Source: Flavobacteriales bacterium | GTDB taxonomy: Bacteria; Bacteroidota; Bacteroidia; Flavobacteriales; TMED113 | DNA length: 15,373 bases | Assembly (NCBI GenBank): GCA_002696965.1 | Contig: NZUB01000043.1 | Span: 1-15,373 of the forward strand | Direction of reading: 5' to 3' | Part shown: in pieces, positions 1-7,786 of the stretch | Layout of the letters: each line of letters starts with the position of its first letter | How positions within the stretch are numbered: position 1 is the first letter of the stretch | The notes under the pieces: model-generated | Seen by the model: the letters and a program-made list of their open reading frames with translations, nothing else | The model's database searches: none | What the model was told of the DNA's origin: nothing | Translations under genes and position numbers: made by a program

Positions 1-68
1 CTAAATAACCCATGTAAGCCGTGAGTTTTTGCGACATGGCCAACAAGAATTTTATCTATTGTATCCAA
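1..68 (-). CDS. rimM: Ribosome maturation factor RimM, N-terminal fragment (cut by window edge)
   Basis: RimM binds the 30S subunit through ribosomal protein S19 and helps mature the 16S rRNA head domain. Only the first 22 codons are present. They read on the minus strand as (M)DTIDKILVGHVAKTHGLHG and two more residues; the GHVAKTHGLHG stretch fits the glycine/His-Gly start of the RimM barrel domain. There is no ATG in the available frame. The frame is closed by the rpsP stop one codon upstream, so the TTG at 66-68 is the most likely start. Its position directly after rpsP matches the widespread rpsP-rimM gene pair, and the two are almost certainly one transcript. The identification rests on a short segment plus this synteny. 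The rest of the gene lies outside the window. Confidence 0.72.
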   Translation of the reverse strand, partial: MDTIDKILVGHVAKTHGLHGLF

Positions 69-71
69 ATA

Positions 72-749
72 TTAAGATTTTTTGTCTTCTGCAGCTGTTT
101 CTTCTTCAGCTGGTTTTTCTTCAACTGGTTTTTCTTCAGCTGGTTTTTCTTCAGCTGGTTCTTCTGCAGCCGGTTCTTCTGTAGCTGGTTCTTCTGTAGC
201 TGGTTCTTCTGTAGCTGGTTCTTCTTCAGCTGTTTCTTCTGTAGCCGGTTCTTCTTCAGCTGTTTCTTCTGCAGCTGTTTCTTCTGTAGCTGGCTTTTGT
301 TTTGCTAATATAGCTTCTTCTTTCTTCTTTCTTGCTTCTTCTTCTTGATCTATTTTTTCTTTTTGTTGTTTAGCATTATCATCTTGAATTGTTTGTATTT
401 TTTTAGCAATTTTCTCTTCTTTTTCTTTTACCCATACTTCAAATTTTTCTAATGCTTGATCTTCAGTTAAGGCACCTTTTTTCACTCCTTCTAATAAATG
501 TTTTTTTAGGAGTACACCTTTATATGATAAAATAGCTCGTGCTGTATCAGTAGGAATTGCACCTTTTTGTAACCAATCAAGAGCACTATCAAAATTTATG
601 TCAATCGAAGCAGGTTTTGTGTTAGGATTATATGTTCCTATCTTTTCAATAAATTTACCATCTCTTTTCGCTCTTGAATCAGCAATCACAACGTGATAAA
701 ATGGTTTACCTTTTTTTCCGTGTCTTTGAAGTCTTATTTTAGTTGCCAT
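72..749 (-). CDS. rpsP: 30S ribosomal protein S16 with long acidic repeat tail
   Basis: S16 is a small-subunit protein needed for 30S assembly. Residues 1-80 form the standard S16 core, starting MATKIRLQRHGKKGKPFYHV and including the conserved ADSRAKRDGKFIEKIGTYNP segment and the DTARAILSYKG helix. The family is usually 80-100 residues long, but this protein has 225. Residues about 80-120 are a helical extension. Residues 120-150 are highly charged and probably helical (KEKIDQEEEARKKKEEAI). Residues 151-220 are a low-complexity Glu/Ala/Pro/Thr tail built on an EPATE unit, ending in EDKKS. Extended S16 tails are known in Bacteroidota, but this one is long and repetitive. The gene is first in the rpsP-rimM unit. 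The function of the core is certain; the role of the tail is unknown. Confidence 0.97.
   Translation of the reverse strand: MATKIRLQRHGKKGKPFYHVVIADSRAKRDGKFIEKIGTYNPNTKPASIDINFDSALDWLQKGAIPTDTARAILSYKGVLLKKHLLEGVKKGALTEDQALEKFEVWVKEKEEKIAKKIQTIQDDNAKQQKEKIDQEEEARKKKEEAILAKQKPATEETAAEETAEEEPATEETAEEEPATEEPATEEPATEEPAAEEPAEEKPAEEKPVEEKPAEEETAAEDKKS
90..299 (-). repeat. 15-bp coding repeat (EPATE-type) in the rpsP tail
   Basis: This part of rpsP is made of degenerate tandem units of about 15 bases, read on the plus strand as ggttcttctgtagct and encoding E-P-A-T-E on the minus strand. Three near-identical units lie around 175-225. Flanking units are diverged to EPAAE, EKPAE, EKPVE and EETAE. 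All length changes visible keep the reading frame. The array looks like replication-slippage expansion of a coding sequence. It has no CRISPR-type unique spacers. Confidence 0.85.
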
Positions 750-797
750 AGGATTAATTTTTTTATAAGGGTCCTAAACCCAGTTAATTAAGTTGTG

Positions 798-808
798 CAA
801 ATATCTAA
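798..808 (-). promoter_or_regulatory. Possible -7 element for rpsP
   Basis: On the minus strand this reads TTAGATATTTG followed by CACA, resembling the Bacteroidota -7 element (TAnnTTTG), though the TA-to-TTTG spacing is not exact. It lies about 50 bases upstream of the rpsP ATG and would give a leader of about 40 bases. I see no good TTTG -33 element at the expected distance, so this is a weak call. Confidence 0.3.
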
Positions 809-919
809 TATTTATTTCACTTATTATAATTTACTTGAAATTTTATTTATTAATAATTTAATTCTTAAAAAACTGATTTGATTTTTCATTACATTTAGGG
901 AAAATAATATGATTAATCA

Positions 920-3900
920 ATGTATCTAATCTTTGACACTGAAACTATAGGATTGCCAAAGGATTTTAATGCACATTATTCGGATTTTCATAACTGGGAT
1001 ACTGCAAGATGTGTGCAATTAGCATGGCAATTACATGATAGATATGGCGTTTTAATAGACTCGGGGAATAATATTGTTAAACCAGAAGGTTTTGAAATCC
1101 CTCAAGCATCTATCAAGATTCATAGAATAACTAATGAAATTGCCCAAGAAAGTGGACAACCAATCAATCAGGTTTTAAATCAATTTTCTATTGCTCTATC
1201 TAAAGCTCATGTGTTAATAGGACATAATGTTACGTTTGATATTAATGTTATAGGTTCTGAATACTTTAGATTAGATAATAATTTCTCGTTTCCTGAACTA
1301 TGTATTATAGACACTATGAAAACAACAATTGATTATTGTAAACTAAGAGTGGGTAAGGAAGGCGTGATTAAGAATGTTTCTCCATCAGGTGCATTTAAAG
1401 ATTTTTATAAATTCAAGGTTGTTTTAAACAACAATGATACAGGTTTATTATACAGAAAGTCTGATTCAATGCCCAATTTATCTAGTGGAGATACTGTAAG
1501 CTATGAGATTAATAATAAAGGAACAATTAAAATTAGAAAAGGCTTTAAGCCCCCTAAGTTAGAAGAGCTATATGAGATAATTTTTAATGAGAAAATTATA
1601 AATGCACATAATGCATCTGCTGATGTAGATGCAACTGCAAGATGTTTTTTTGAATTATTAAGACAAAATTTTTTCACAGAGGAAAACAGTGATTTAAAAA
1701 ATGCAGATGTTTCAGATTTCATATCTAAAAACAATTCACAAATTCAGTTGTTAAATATTGGTTTAGAGCCCGAGCCTTCCAAAAACCTTGAGATTAATCA
1801 TGATGTATCTTTAAAATCGACGATTAAGAATAATATAGATATTGATATTTCACGTATTGCACAAATCAGATGTTATAGTTCATATTCTGTTCTACAGTCA
1901 ACAATTTCAATCAATCAATTAGTTCATCATGTTATTAAGGAGGGGATGCAAACTGTAGCTATTACAGATAAAGGTAATTTGTTTGGTGCATTTGAGTTTG
2001 TTTCATTATGTAAAAAAAACAAAATTTCACCTATTGTTGGTTGTGATTTTTATTTAGTTGAAGATAGAAAAGTAAGACAAGGAGGATTTAGTAGGGATCG
2101 AAAAGATAAACGATACTCACAAATTTTATATGCCAAAAATTTAAATGGTTATAAAAATTTGTGCAAAATTTCTTCATACGGATATTTAGATGGTTTGTAT
2201 TCAGGTTTTCCTAGAGTTGACAAAGAACTAATTAAGGCATTTAAAGAGGATTTAATTGCTACTACAAGCGGAGTTTATGGTGAAATTGCTAGTTTGTTTT
2301 TGAATGTTGGCATATCTAAGGCTAAAGAGTGTTTTTTATGGTGGCTTGATGTGTTTAAAGATAATTTTTATATTGAATTAAGTCGTAATGGCATTGATGA
2401 TGAAGATGAATTAAATAAATTGCTTTTATCTTGGTCTCAAGAATATAATGTGAGGTGTGTACCTGCTAATCGTATTTTTTATTTGAATCAAAAAGATGCT
2501 AAAGCGCATGATGCATTATTATGTGTGAAAAATGGTGAACAAATTAGTACACCGAAAGGTGTTGGACATGGTTATCGTTTTGGATTATCAAATGATAATT
2601 TTTATTTTAAAAATGCTGAAGAAATCACACAAGATTTCTCAGATATTCCAAGCGTTTTTAATGATTTGTCACACTTTATTAGTCAGTTTGAGGAATATGA
2701 TTTATCTCGTGATGTATTACTTCCAAAATATGATTTGCCAGATAAATTTCAGTCACAAATAGAGTATCTAAGATATTTGTGTAATCAGGGAGCAGAAAAA
2801 AAGTATAAAGTTTTATCTGAGAATATTAAAAAACGTATAGAATTTGAGCTAGAAACAATTGAGAAAACGGGTTATCCGGGTTATTTTTTAATTGTTCAAG
2901 ACATTATTAAGCATGCAAGAAAAATGGGTGTTTCTGTGGGGCCTGGTAGAGGTTCCGTTGGTGGTTCTGTAGTTGCTTATTGTTTAAATATCACCACTGT
3001 TGATCCAATAAAATATGATTTATTATTTGAGAGATTTTTAAACCCGGAACGTGTTTCTATGCCTGATATTGATATTGATTTTGATGATGTTGGTCGATCA
3101 AAGCTCATCTCTTGGGTTGTTGATAAATATGGATCTAATCAAGTGGCACAAATTATTACCTATGGAAGAATGGCAGCTAAATCTTCGATTCGTGATATGG
3201 GTAGAGTTCTCAATGTTCCGTTATCTAAGGTAGATTTTTTGGCCAAGAAAGTACCAAGTATTTCATTGAATGACATCTTCTCTTTAAATGAAAAAGAGTT
3301 GTCTGCTAAATTGAATAGAGATGAGATGAGACAAATAAAAGAATTGGTAGATTCTGTTAATAATGATAAATCAGAAGCTGAATTAATATCATTAGCATGT
3401 TCAATTGAAGGGAGTATTAGGAATTTAGGTACGCATGCTTGTGGTATTATTATTACACCGGATGATATCACAAATTATATTCCTGTATGCACAAATGTAG
3501 ATTCTGATTTATTAATTACACAATTTGATAATAGTGTTGTAGAACGAGCTGGAATGTTAAAAATGGATTTTTTAGGCCTTAATACCTTGTCACAGATTAA
3601 AGATGCTGTTTTTTTAATTAAAAAAAGACATGGTGTAGAAGTTGATATTGATAATATTAGCCTGGATGATAACAAAACGTTCCAATTATATCAAAATGGT
3701 GAGACACTAGGCACTTTTCAATTTGAATCTGCTGGTATGCAGAAACATTTAAGATCTTTACAGCCTGATAAGTTTGAAGATTTAATTGCAATGAATGCAT
3801 TATATAGGCCTGGTCCAATGGAATATATTCCCAATTTCATTGAAAGAAAACATGGACGTGAACAAATTCTTTATGATCTTCCAGTAATGGAAAAGTATTT

Positions 3901-5362
3901 AGGCAATACGTATGGAATTACTGTTTATCAAGAGCAAGTCATGAAATTATCTCAAGAACTAGCTGGTTTTTCTGAAGGTAAAGCAGATGTTTTAAGAAAA
4001 GCGATGGGAAAAAAGAAAAAGAATATTTTAGATGATTTAAAAGAAGAGTTTTTTCAGGGCTGTAAACAACGAAACCATGATGTGAAAATTATTGAAAAAA
4101 TTTGGAAAGATTGGGAGTCTTTTGCTTCTTATGCTTTTAATAAATCCCATTCTACTTGTTATTCTTTTATTTCTTTTCAGACAGCTTATCTAAAAGCTCA
4201 TTATCCTGAGGAGTTTATGGCCTCTTTATTAACTCATCATATGAGTGATTTATCAAAGCTTTCTAGATATATGGATGAATGTAAACGAATGTCAATAAGT
4301 GTTTTAGGTCCGGATTTAAATGAAAGTTGGATTGATTATTCCGTTAATGATAGTAATGATATAAGATTTGGCTTGGGAGCGATCAAAGGTGTAGGATCAA
4401 TTGCGGCTGAATCAATTATTAATGAACGTAAAGATAACGGACCATATCGTAGTTTTATTGATTTTATTAAAAGGGTTGATGGTAAGGTTGTTAATAAGCG
4501 AGTTTTAGAAGCTTTGACCTTAGGAGGTGCACTTGATAGTGTATGTACAGTTAATAGAGCCAATTTTTTCAAAAAAATCAATGATCAAACTTTTATTGAA
4601 TTAGCTATTCAGTTTCGTTCACAGTTAATGAAAAATGCTGAACAAAATAATCAACTTAGTATGTTTGATCAGTCTACAATGAGTCATATTACTGACGAAC
4701 CAGTTTTAAGTAATACTGAAAATTGGAATCGTTTAGACTTGTTAAATAAAGAAAAAATGGTTTTAGGTCTTTATGCATCTGGGCATCCACTAGATGATTA
4801 TAGTTTAGAAGTAAGACATTTTTGTACACATCAGTTAAAAGATATTGATTTATTTTCATCTCCAGTTACAAATTTTTCCTTTTCAGGTTATGTGCAATCT
4901 CATATTGAAAGAATATCCAAAAATGATCAGCCTTATGGTATTTTAACTTTAGAAGACTATAGTGGAACACGTGAGTTTCGTTTATTTGGCGAAAATTACA
5001 TTAAGTTTCGTAATTATTTTATTAATCAATCATTATTGTTTTTTTCTGCTTCTATAATAAAACAAAAATGGGGAACTGGTGGTTTGAGAGTCAAAATTGA
5101 TAATGTGTTATTATTATCTGATGTCTCAAAAAAATTAATTAATGAAATTATATTTAATGTATCAATTCATTTGATTAATCCAGAATTTATCAATTCTTTA
5201 ATTGCGGTAATTTCTAAATACCCAGGTAAACATAATTTAAAATTCAAAATTTTTGAAAAGGATGTTAGTTTGAGTCTTTTATCTAAAAAGTATAGAGTGA
5301 ATATTTGTACTTCTTTTATTCAAGATATGAGTAATTTTTCAAAAGATTTTATATTGAAATAA
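920..5362 (+). CDS. dnaE: DNA polymerase III alpha subunit with fused N-terminal DEDDh proofreading exonuclease
   Basis: This is the replicative DNA polymerase, here carrying its own 3'-5' exonuclease. Residues 1-250 are a DnaQ-like DEDDh domain: FDTET gives D6 and E8, GHNVTFD gives D107, and AHNASAD gives H230 and D235, so all five catalytic residues are present. Residues about 145-207 are an insertion between Exo II and Exo III. Residues about 310-590 form the PHP domain, whose metal site looks degenerate (Q315 and Y319 where His is expected, K351 in TDKGN). The polymerase core follows: GPGRGS at 674-679, the catalytic aspartates D716 and D718 in PDIDIDF, and D883 in KMDFLGL. Helix-hairpin-helix motifs lie near 1152-1170, a clamp-binding QLSMF at 1245-1249, and an OB fold near 1319-1370. 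At 1480 residues it fits the fused type seen in Flavobacteriia. The MYLIFDTET start fixes the ATG at 920. Confidence 0.97.
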   Translation: MYLIFDTETIGLPKDFNAHYSDFHNWDTARCVQLAWQLHDRYGVLIDSGNNIVKPEGFEIPQASIKIHRITNEIAQESGQPINQVLNQFSIALSKAHVLIGHNVTFDINVIGSEYFRLDNNFSFPELCIIDTMKTTIDYCKLRVGKEGVIKNVSPSGAFKDFYKFKVVLNNNDTGLLYRKSDSMPNLSSGDTVSYEINNKGTIKIRKGFKPPKLEELYEIIFNEKIINAHNASADVDATARCFFELLRQNFFTEENSDLKNADVSDFISKNNSQIQLLNIGLEPEPSKNLEINHDVSLKSTIKNNIDIDISRIAQIRCYSSYSVLQSTISINQLVHHVIKEGMQTVAITDKGNLFGAFEFVSLCKKNKISPIVGCDFYLVEDRKVRQGGFSRDRKDKRYSQILYAKNLNGYKNLCKISSYGYLDGLYSGFPRVDKELIKAFKEDLIATTSGVYGEIASLFLNVGISKAKECFLWWLDVFKDNFYIELSRNGIDDEDELNKLLLSWSQEYNVRCVPANRIFYLNQKDAKAHDALLCVKNGEQISTPKGVGHGYRFGLSNDNFYFKNAEEITQDFSDIPSVFNDLSHFISQFEEYDLSRDVLLPKYDLPDKFQSQIEYLRYLCNQGAEKKYKVLSENIKKRIEFELETIEKTGYPGYFLIVQDIIKHARKMGVSVGPGRGSVGGSVVAYCLNITTVDPIKYDLLFERFLNPERVSMPDIDIDFDDVGRSKLISWVVDKYGSNQVAQIITYGRMAAKSSIRDMGRVLNVPLSKVDFLAKKVPSISLNDIFSLNEKELSAKLNRDEMRQIKELVDSVNNDKSEAELISLACSIEGSIRNLGTHACGIIITPDDITNYIPVCTNVDSDLLITQFDNSVVERAGMLKMDFLGLNTLSQIKDAVFLIKKRHGVEVDIDNISLDDNKTFQLYQNGETLGTFQFESAGMQKHLRSLQPDKFEDLIAMNALYRPGPMEYIPNFIERKHGREQILYDLPVMEKYLGNTYGITVYQEQVMKLSQELAGFSEGKADVLRKAMGKKKKNILDDLKEEFFQGCKQRNHDVKIIEKIWKDWESFASYAFNKSHSTCYSFISFQTAYLKAHYPEEFMASLLTHHMSDLSKLSRYMDECKRMSISVLGPDLNESWIDYSVNDSNDIRFGLGAIKGVGSIAAESIINERKDNGPYRSFIDFIKRVDGKVVNKRVLEALTLGGALDSVCTVNRANFFKKINDQTFIELAIQFRSQLMKNAEQNNQLSMFDQSTMSHITDEPVLSNTENWNRLDLLNKEKMVLGLYASGHPLDDYSLEVRHFCTHQLKDIDLFSSPVTNFSFSGYVQSHIERISKNDQPYGILTLEDYSGTREFRLFGENYIKFRNYFINQSLLFFSASIIKQKWGTGGLRVKIDNVLLLSDVSKKLINEIIFNVSIHLINPEFINSLIAVISKYPGKHNLKFKIFEKDVSLSLLSKKYRVNICTSFIQDMSNFSKDFILK

Positions 5363-5413
5363 TATGGATGGTGAATTTATTTTCAATTTTATCTTATTAA
5401 ATTAAATTAGTTA

Positions 5414-5444
5414 TTTGTATTAAACAAAAAAAAAATTAGATTTG
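5414..5444 (+). promoter_or_regulatory. Bacteroidota-type promoter for trxA and the DUF58 gene
   Basis: A TTTG -33 element at 5414-5417 is separated by exactly 19 bases from TAGATTTG at 5437-5444. This matches the Bacteroidota sigma-A consensus TTTG-N19-TAnnTTTG perfectly. An A tract fills the spacer. The expected transcription start is only about 15 bases before the trxA ATG, so the leader is short. Confidence 0.8.
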
Positions 5445-5463
5445 CTTATCAAAATTTTAAATT

Positions 5464-5781
5464 ATGGCTAAAGAATTTACTACAGAAAATTTCAATCAAG
5501 AAGTTTTAGAATCAAAATTACCAGTTCTTGTTGATTTTTGGGCTGAATGGTGTGGTCCTTGTAGAATGATATCACCACTTATAGATGAGTTAGATTTAGA
5601 TTTTAAAGATCAAGCGGTTGTTGGTAAAGTCAATGTTGATTCTGAATCAGACATTTCTGCTAAATATGGAATTACTTCTATTCCTACTTTATTGTTTTTT
5701 AAAAACGGGGAAATTGTAGATAAACATGTTGGTTCAGCTTCAAAATCACAATTGGAAGAAAAATTAAAATCCCTTATTTAA
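5464..5781 (+). CDS. trxA: Thioredoxin
   Basis: This is a small cytosolic dithiol-disulfide oxidoreductase that is reduced by thioredoxin reductase and passes electrons to ribonucleotide reductase, peroxiredoxins and other targets. The protein has 105 residues, the normal thioredoxin length. The active site WCGPC lies at 29-33 inside DFWAEWCGPCR, and the cis-proline is P74 in SIPTLLFF. There is no signal peptide, so it acts in the cytoplasm. It has a strong promoter of its own and is followed after 19 bases by the DUF58 gene, so the two are probably co-transcribed. Confidence 0.97.
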   Translation: MAKEFTTENFNQEVLESKLPVLVDFWAEWCGPCRMISPLIDELDLDFKDQAVVGKVNVDSESDISAKYGITSIPTLLFFKNGEIVDKHVGSASKSQLEEKLKSLI

Positions 5782-5800
5782 ATTCGTTTCCTTTATCACA

Positions 5801-6718
5801 ATGTATATTGGAAAAGAAAAAATAAATATTACAGATAATTTAGATTTTTTTGCACGTCAAGTAGTAGAAGGATTTTTAACAGGCCTACATAAAAGTCCTT
5901 ATCATGGTTTTTCAGTAGAATTTGCTGAGCATAGACTATACAATCCTGGGGATTCAATGAAAAATATAGATTGGAAGTTATTTGCTCGCTCAAATAAACT
6001 ATTTGTTAAAAAATTTGAAGAAGAAACCAATTTGAGATGTCATTTGTTATTAGATACATCTTCTTCCATGTTATATCCAAAAGATAGTATTCTATCTAAA
6101 TTATCTTTTTCAGTCTATTCAGCTGCTAGTTTAATGTATTTATTTCGCAAACAGCGTGATGGTTTTGGTTTAACTTACTTTACTGATAAACTTAATTTTT
6201 TTACTGATGCAAAAAGTACAAAATCTCACTATTATAGATTAATAGCTGAATTAGATCAAATATTAAACGGTACATTATTAGAAAGCAATAGAAAAACTAA
6301 TTTTCCAAGAATCATTACAGATTTTGTAGATAAGATACATCGTAGATCTTTGGTTATTATATTTAGTGATATGTTAAATTTCAGTCCTTCATATACTAAA
6401 GATTTATTTGATGCACTTCAATATTTGAGATATAAAAAGAATGAAGTTGTCTTATTTCATGTTTACAATAATGAAACAGAAAAAATGTTTAATTTTTCTA
6501 ATAGACCTCACACATTCTGTGATTTAGAAAATAGTAATAGTATTGAGTTAAATCCAGTTAATTACAAAGATGAATACTCAAAATTATTTATTGATTTTCA
6601 GCAATCATTAGAGATGAAATGTCATCAATATAAAATAGATTATATATCATCACCTATTGAAGAAGGTTTTAATAAGATTTTACTATCGTATTTAAATAAA
6701 AGATCAAAACTTTTTTAA
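5801..6718 (+). CDS. DUF58 domain protein with von Willebrand factor A-like fold
   Basis: The YNPGDSMKNIDWKLFARSNKL segment at 47-67 is the DUF58 hallmark (Y-x-x-G-D-x-x-x-x-I-D-W-x-x-x-A-R). It is followed by a vWA-like metal site, DTSSSM, at D85-S87-S89, and a later FSDM with D190. The protein is soluble, with no membrane helix or signal peptide. DUF58 proteins are often paired with MoxR-type AAA+ ATPases and thought to act in complex assembly or envelope-stress functions, but no moxR gene lies here. The precise role is unknown. The gene probably shares the trxA transcript. Its last 15 bases overlap the 3' end of the convergent glycosyltransferase gene. Confidence 0.9.
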   Translation: MYIGKEKINITDNLDFFARQVVEGFLTGLHKSPYHGFSVEFAEHRLYNPGDSMKNIDWKLFARSNKLFVKKFEEETNLRCHLLLDTSSSMLYPKDSILSKLSFSVYSAASLMYLFRKQRDGFGLTYFTDKLNFFTDAKSTKSHYYRLIAELDQILNGTLLESNRKTNFPRIITDFVDKIHRRSLVIIFSDMLNFSPSYTKDLFDALQYLRYKKNEVVLFHVYNNETEKMFNFSNRPHTFCDLENSNSIELNPVNYKDEYSKLFIDFQQSLEMKCHQYKIDYISSPIEEGFNKILLSYLNKRSKLF

Positions 6719-7786
6719 ATCAGAGAACTTTTTTTTATTTCTGAAAAAATACTCTATTAAAATACTTTTAGGGTATAAAAATGTCATTTTTATAGGCTTT
6801 CTTTTGTAAAGAAATTTAGGTAATAATAGCAAAAAGGACATATGAGCCATAAAAATAAATAGAGGTGCTTGTAGCAGCTTAAAGTCACCTTTTTTCATTA
6901 ATAAAAAGCTTGCTTTTAGGAGGTAAAATAGTACTATTATATAGTCTAATAATATTCTTGGTATTAATGTTGCTAATAATCTTTTAAAACACATATTTTT
7001 CACTAATAAAAGCAAGCTGTTTCTATGATTATAATAATGTTTTAGAGGGTTGTTATATTGCATGGTGCCCCCACCAAAGTGGAATACTACACTTTCAGGA
7101 CAGCAGAAGATTTTTTGATTATTTTTTTGTGCTCTCCAACATAGATCAATTTCTTCATGATGCATAAAAAAATCATTATCAAAACCATTGAGATCTTGAA
7201 AAGTGTTTTTATTAATCATAAAACAGCAGCCTGAAGCCCAGAATACTCTTTGGGTTTGATCATATTGTCCTATATCTTCTTCTATTGTATTTATAATGCG
7301 ACCTCTACAAAAGGGGATCCCCATAATATCTAAAAAACCACCACTACCACCTGCATAATCAAATTTATTTGTTTTAATATATTTTTCTTGATTATTTTCT
7401 TTTGTGTGTTCAATTTTTATATTTTTTATTTTTGGTTGTACGATATTAGTTCCTTCTTGTTTTATCGTCTTAAGTAATGGTTGTATCCAGTTAGGTGTAA
7501 CTTGGACATCATTATTCATGATGATAAAATAATCATATTTTGTTTCATTTAATAAAACTTCATTATATCCTTTAGAGAATCCATAATTGTGATTGTTAAT
7601 TTTTATTTTTATTTGAGGGAATTTTTTTTTAATAAAATTGACTGATCCGTCACTTGATTGGTTATCTATCAATATAATATCATTGTTAGGACTGTATTTA
7701 ATAATATTTGGAATACTTTCCTTTAACCAAATTAGACCATTGTAATTAAGAATAAAAATTCCTATTTTTTCTTTTATCTCTTCCAT
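6704..7786 (-). CDS. Family 2 glycosyltransferase, membrane-associated
   Basis: The protein is predicted to transfer a sugar from a nucleotide-sugar donor to a surface polysaccharide or glycolipid acceptor. It has a GT-A fold of family 2: the N-terminal strand IGIFILNYNG at 8-17, the DNQSSDGS nucleotide-binding motif at 41-48, the N-N-D metal-binding variant of DxD at 91-93 (IIMNNDV), and the acceptor-side motif HHEEIDLCWR at 209-218 with the likely catalytic acid/base region. Two hydrophobic segments near 265-295 and 308-325 should anchor it to the inner membrane. The pattern resembles rhamnosyltransferase-like GT2 enzymes, but donor and acceptor cannot be read from sequence. It overlaps the end of the upstream acyltransferase gene by 13 bases, which suggests translational coupling. 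Confidence 0.92.
   Translation of the reverse strand: MEEIKEKIGIFILNYNGLIWLKESIPNIIKYSPNNDIILIDNQSSDGSVNFIKKKFPQIKIKINNHNYGFSKGYNEVLLNETKYDYFIIMNNDVQVTPNWIQPLLKTIKQEGTNIVQPKIKNIKIEHTKENNQEKYIKTNKFDYAGGSGGFLDIMGIPFCRGRIINTIEEDIGQYDQTQRVFWASGCCFMINKNTFQDLNGFDNDFFMHHEEIDLCWRAQKNNQKIFCCPESVVFHFGGGTMQYNNPLKHYYNHRNSLLLLVKNMCFKRLLATLIPRILLDYIIVLFYLLKASFLLMKKGDFKLLQAPLFIFMAHMSFLLLLPKFLYKRKPIKMTFLYPKSILIEYFFRNKKKFSDLKKF

Noticed and set aside
90..299. Short regular repeats that might be mistaken for a CRISPR array.
   Set aside because: Units are directly adjacent, in frame, and have no unique spacers; there are no cas genes nearby.
21..348. Two plus-strand frames opposite the rpsP tail, one Phe/Cys/Trp-rich and one Ala/Gly/Ser-rich.
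   Set aside because: They are translations of the opposite strand of the 15-bp repeat; their odd composition follows from the repeat, and rpsP is a clear gene on the other strand.
769..781. Small hairpin GGGTCCTAAACCC in the rpsP leader.
   Set aside because: The stem is only four base pairs with no extension, too weak to call a regulator or terminator.
1501..1734. Minus-strand frame inside dnaE (and similar ones at 3160-3471, 3475-3675 and 4336-4581).
   Set aside because: They lie wholly within the polymerase coding region, show no recognizable domain, and are expected chance frames in AT-rich DNA.
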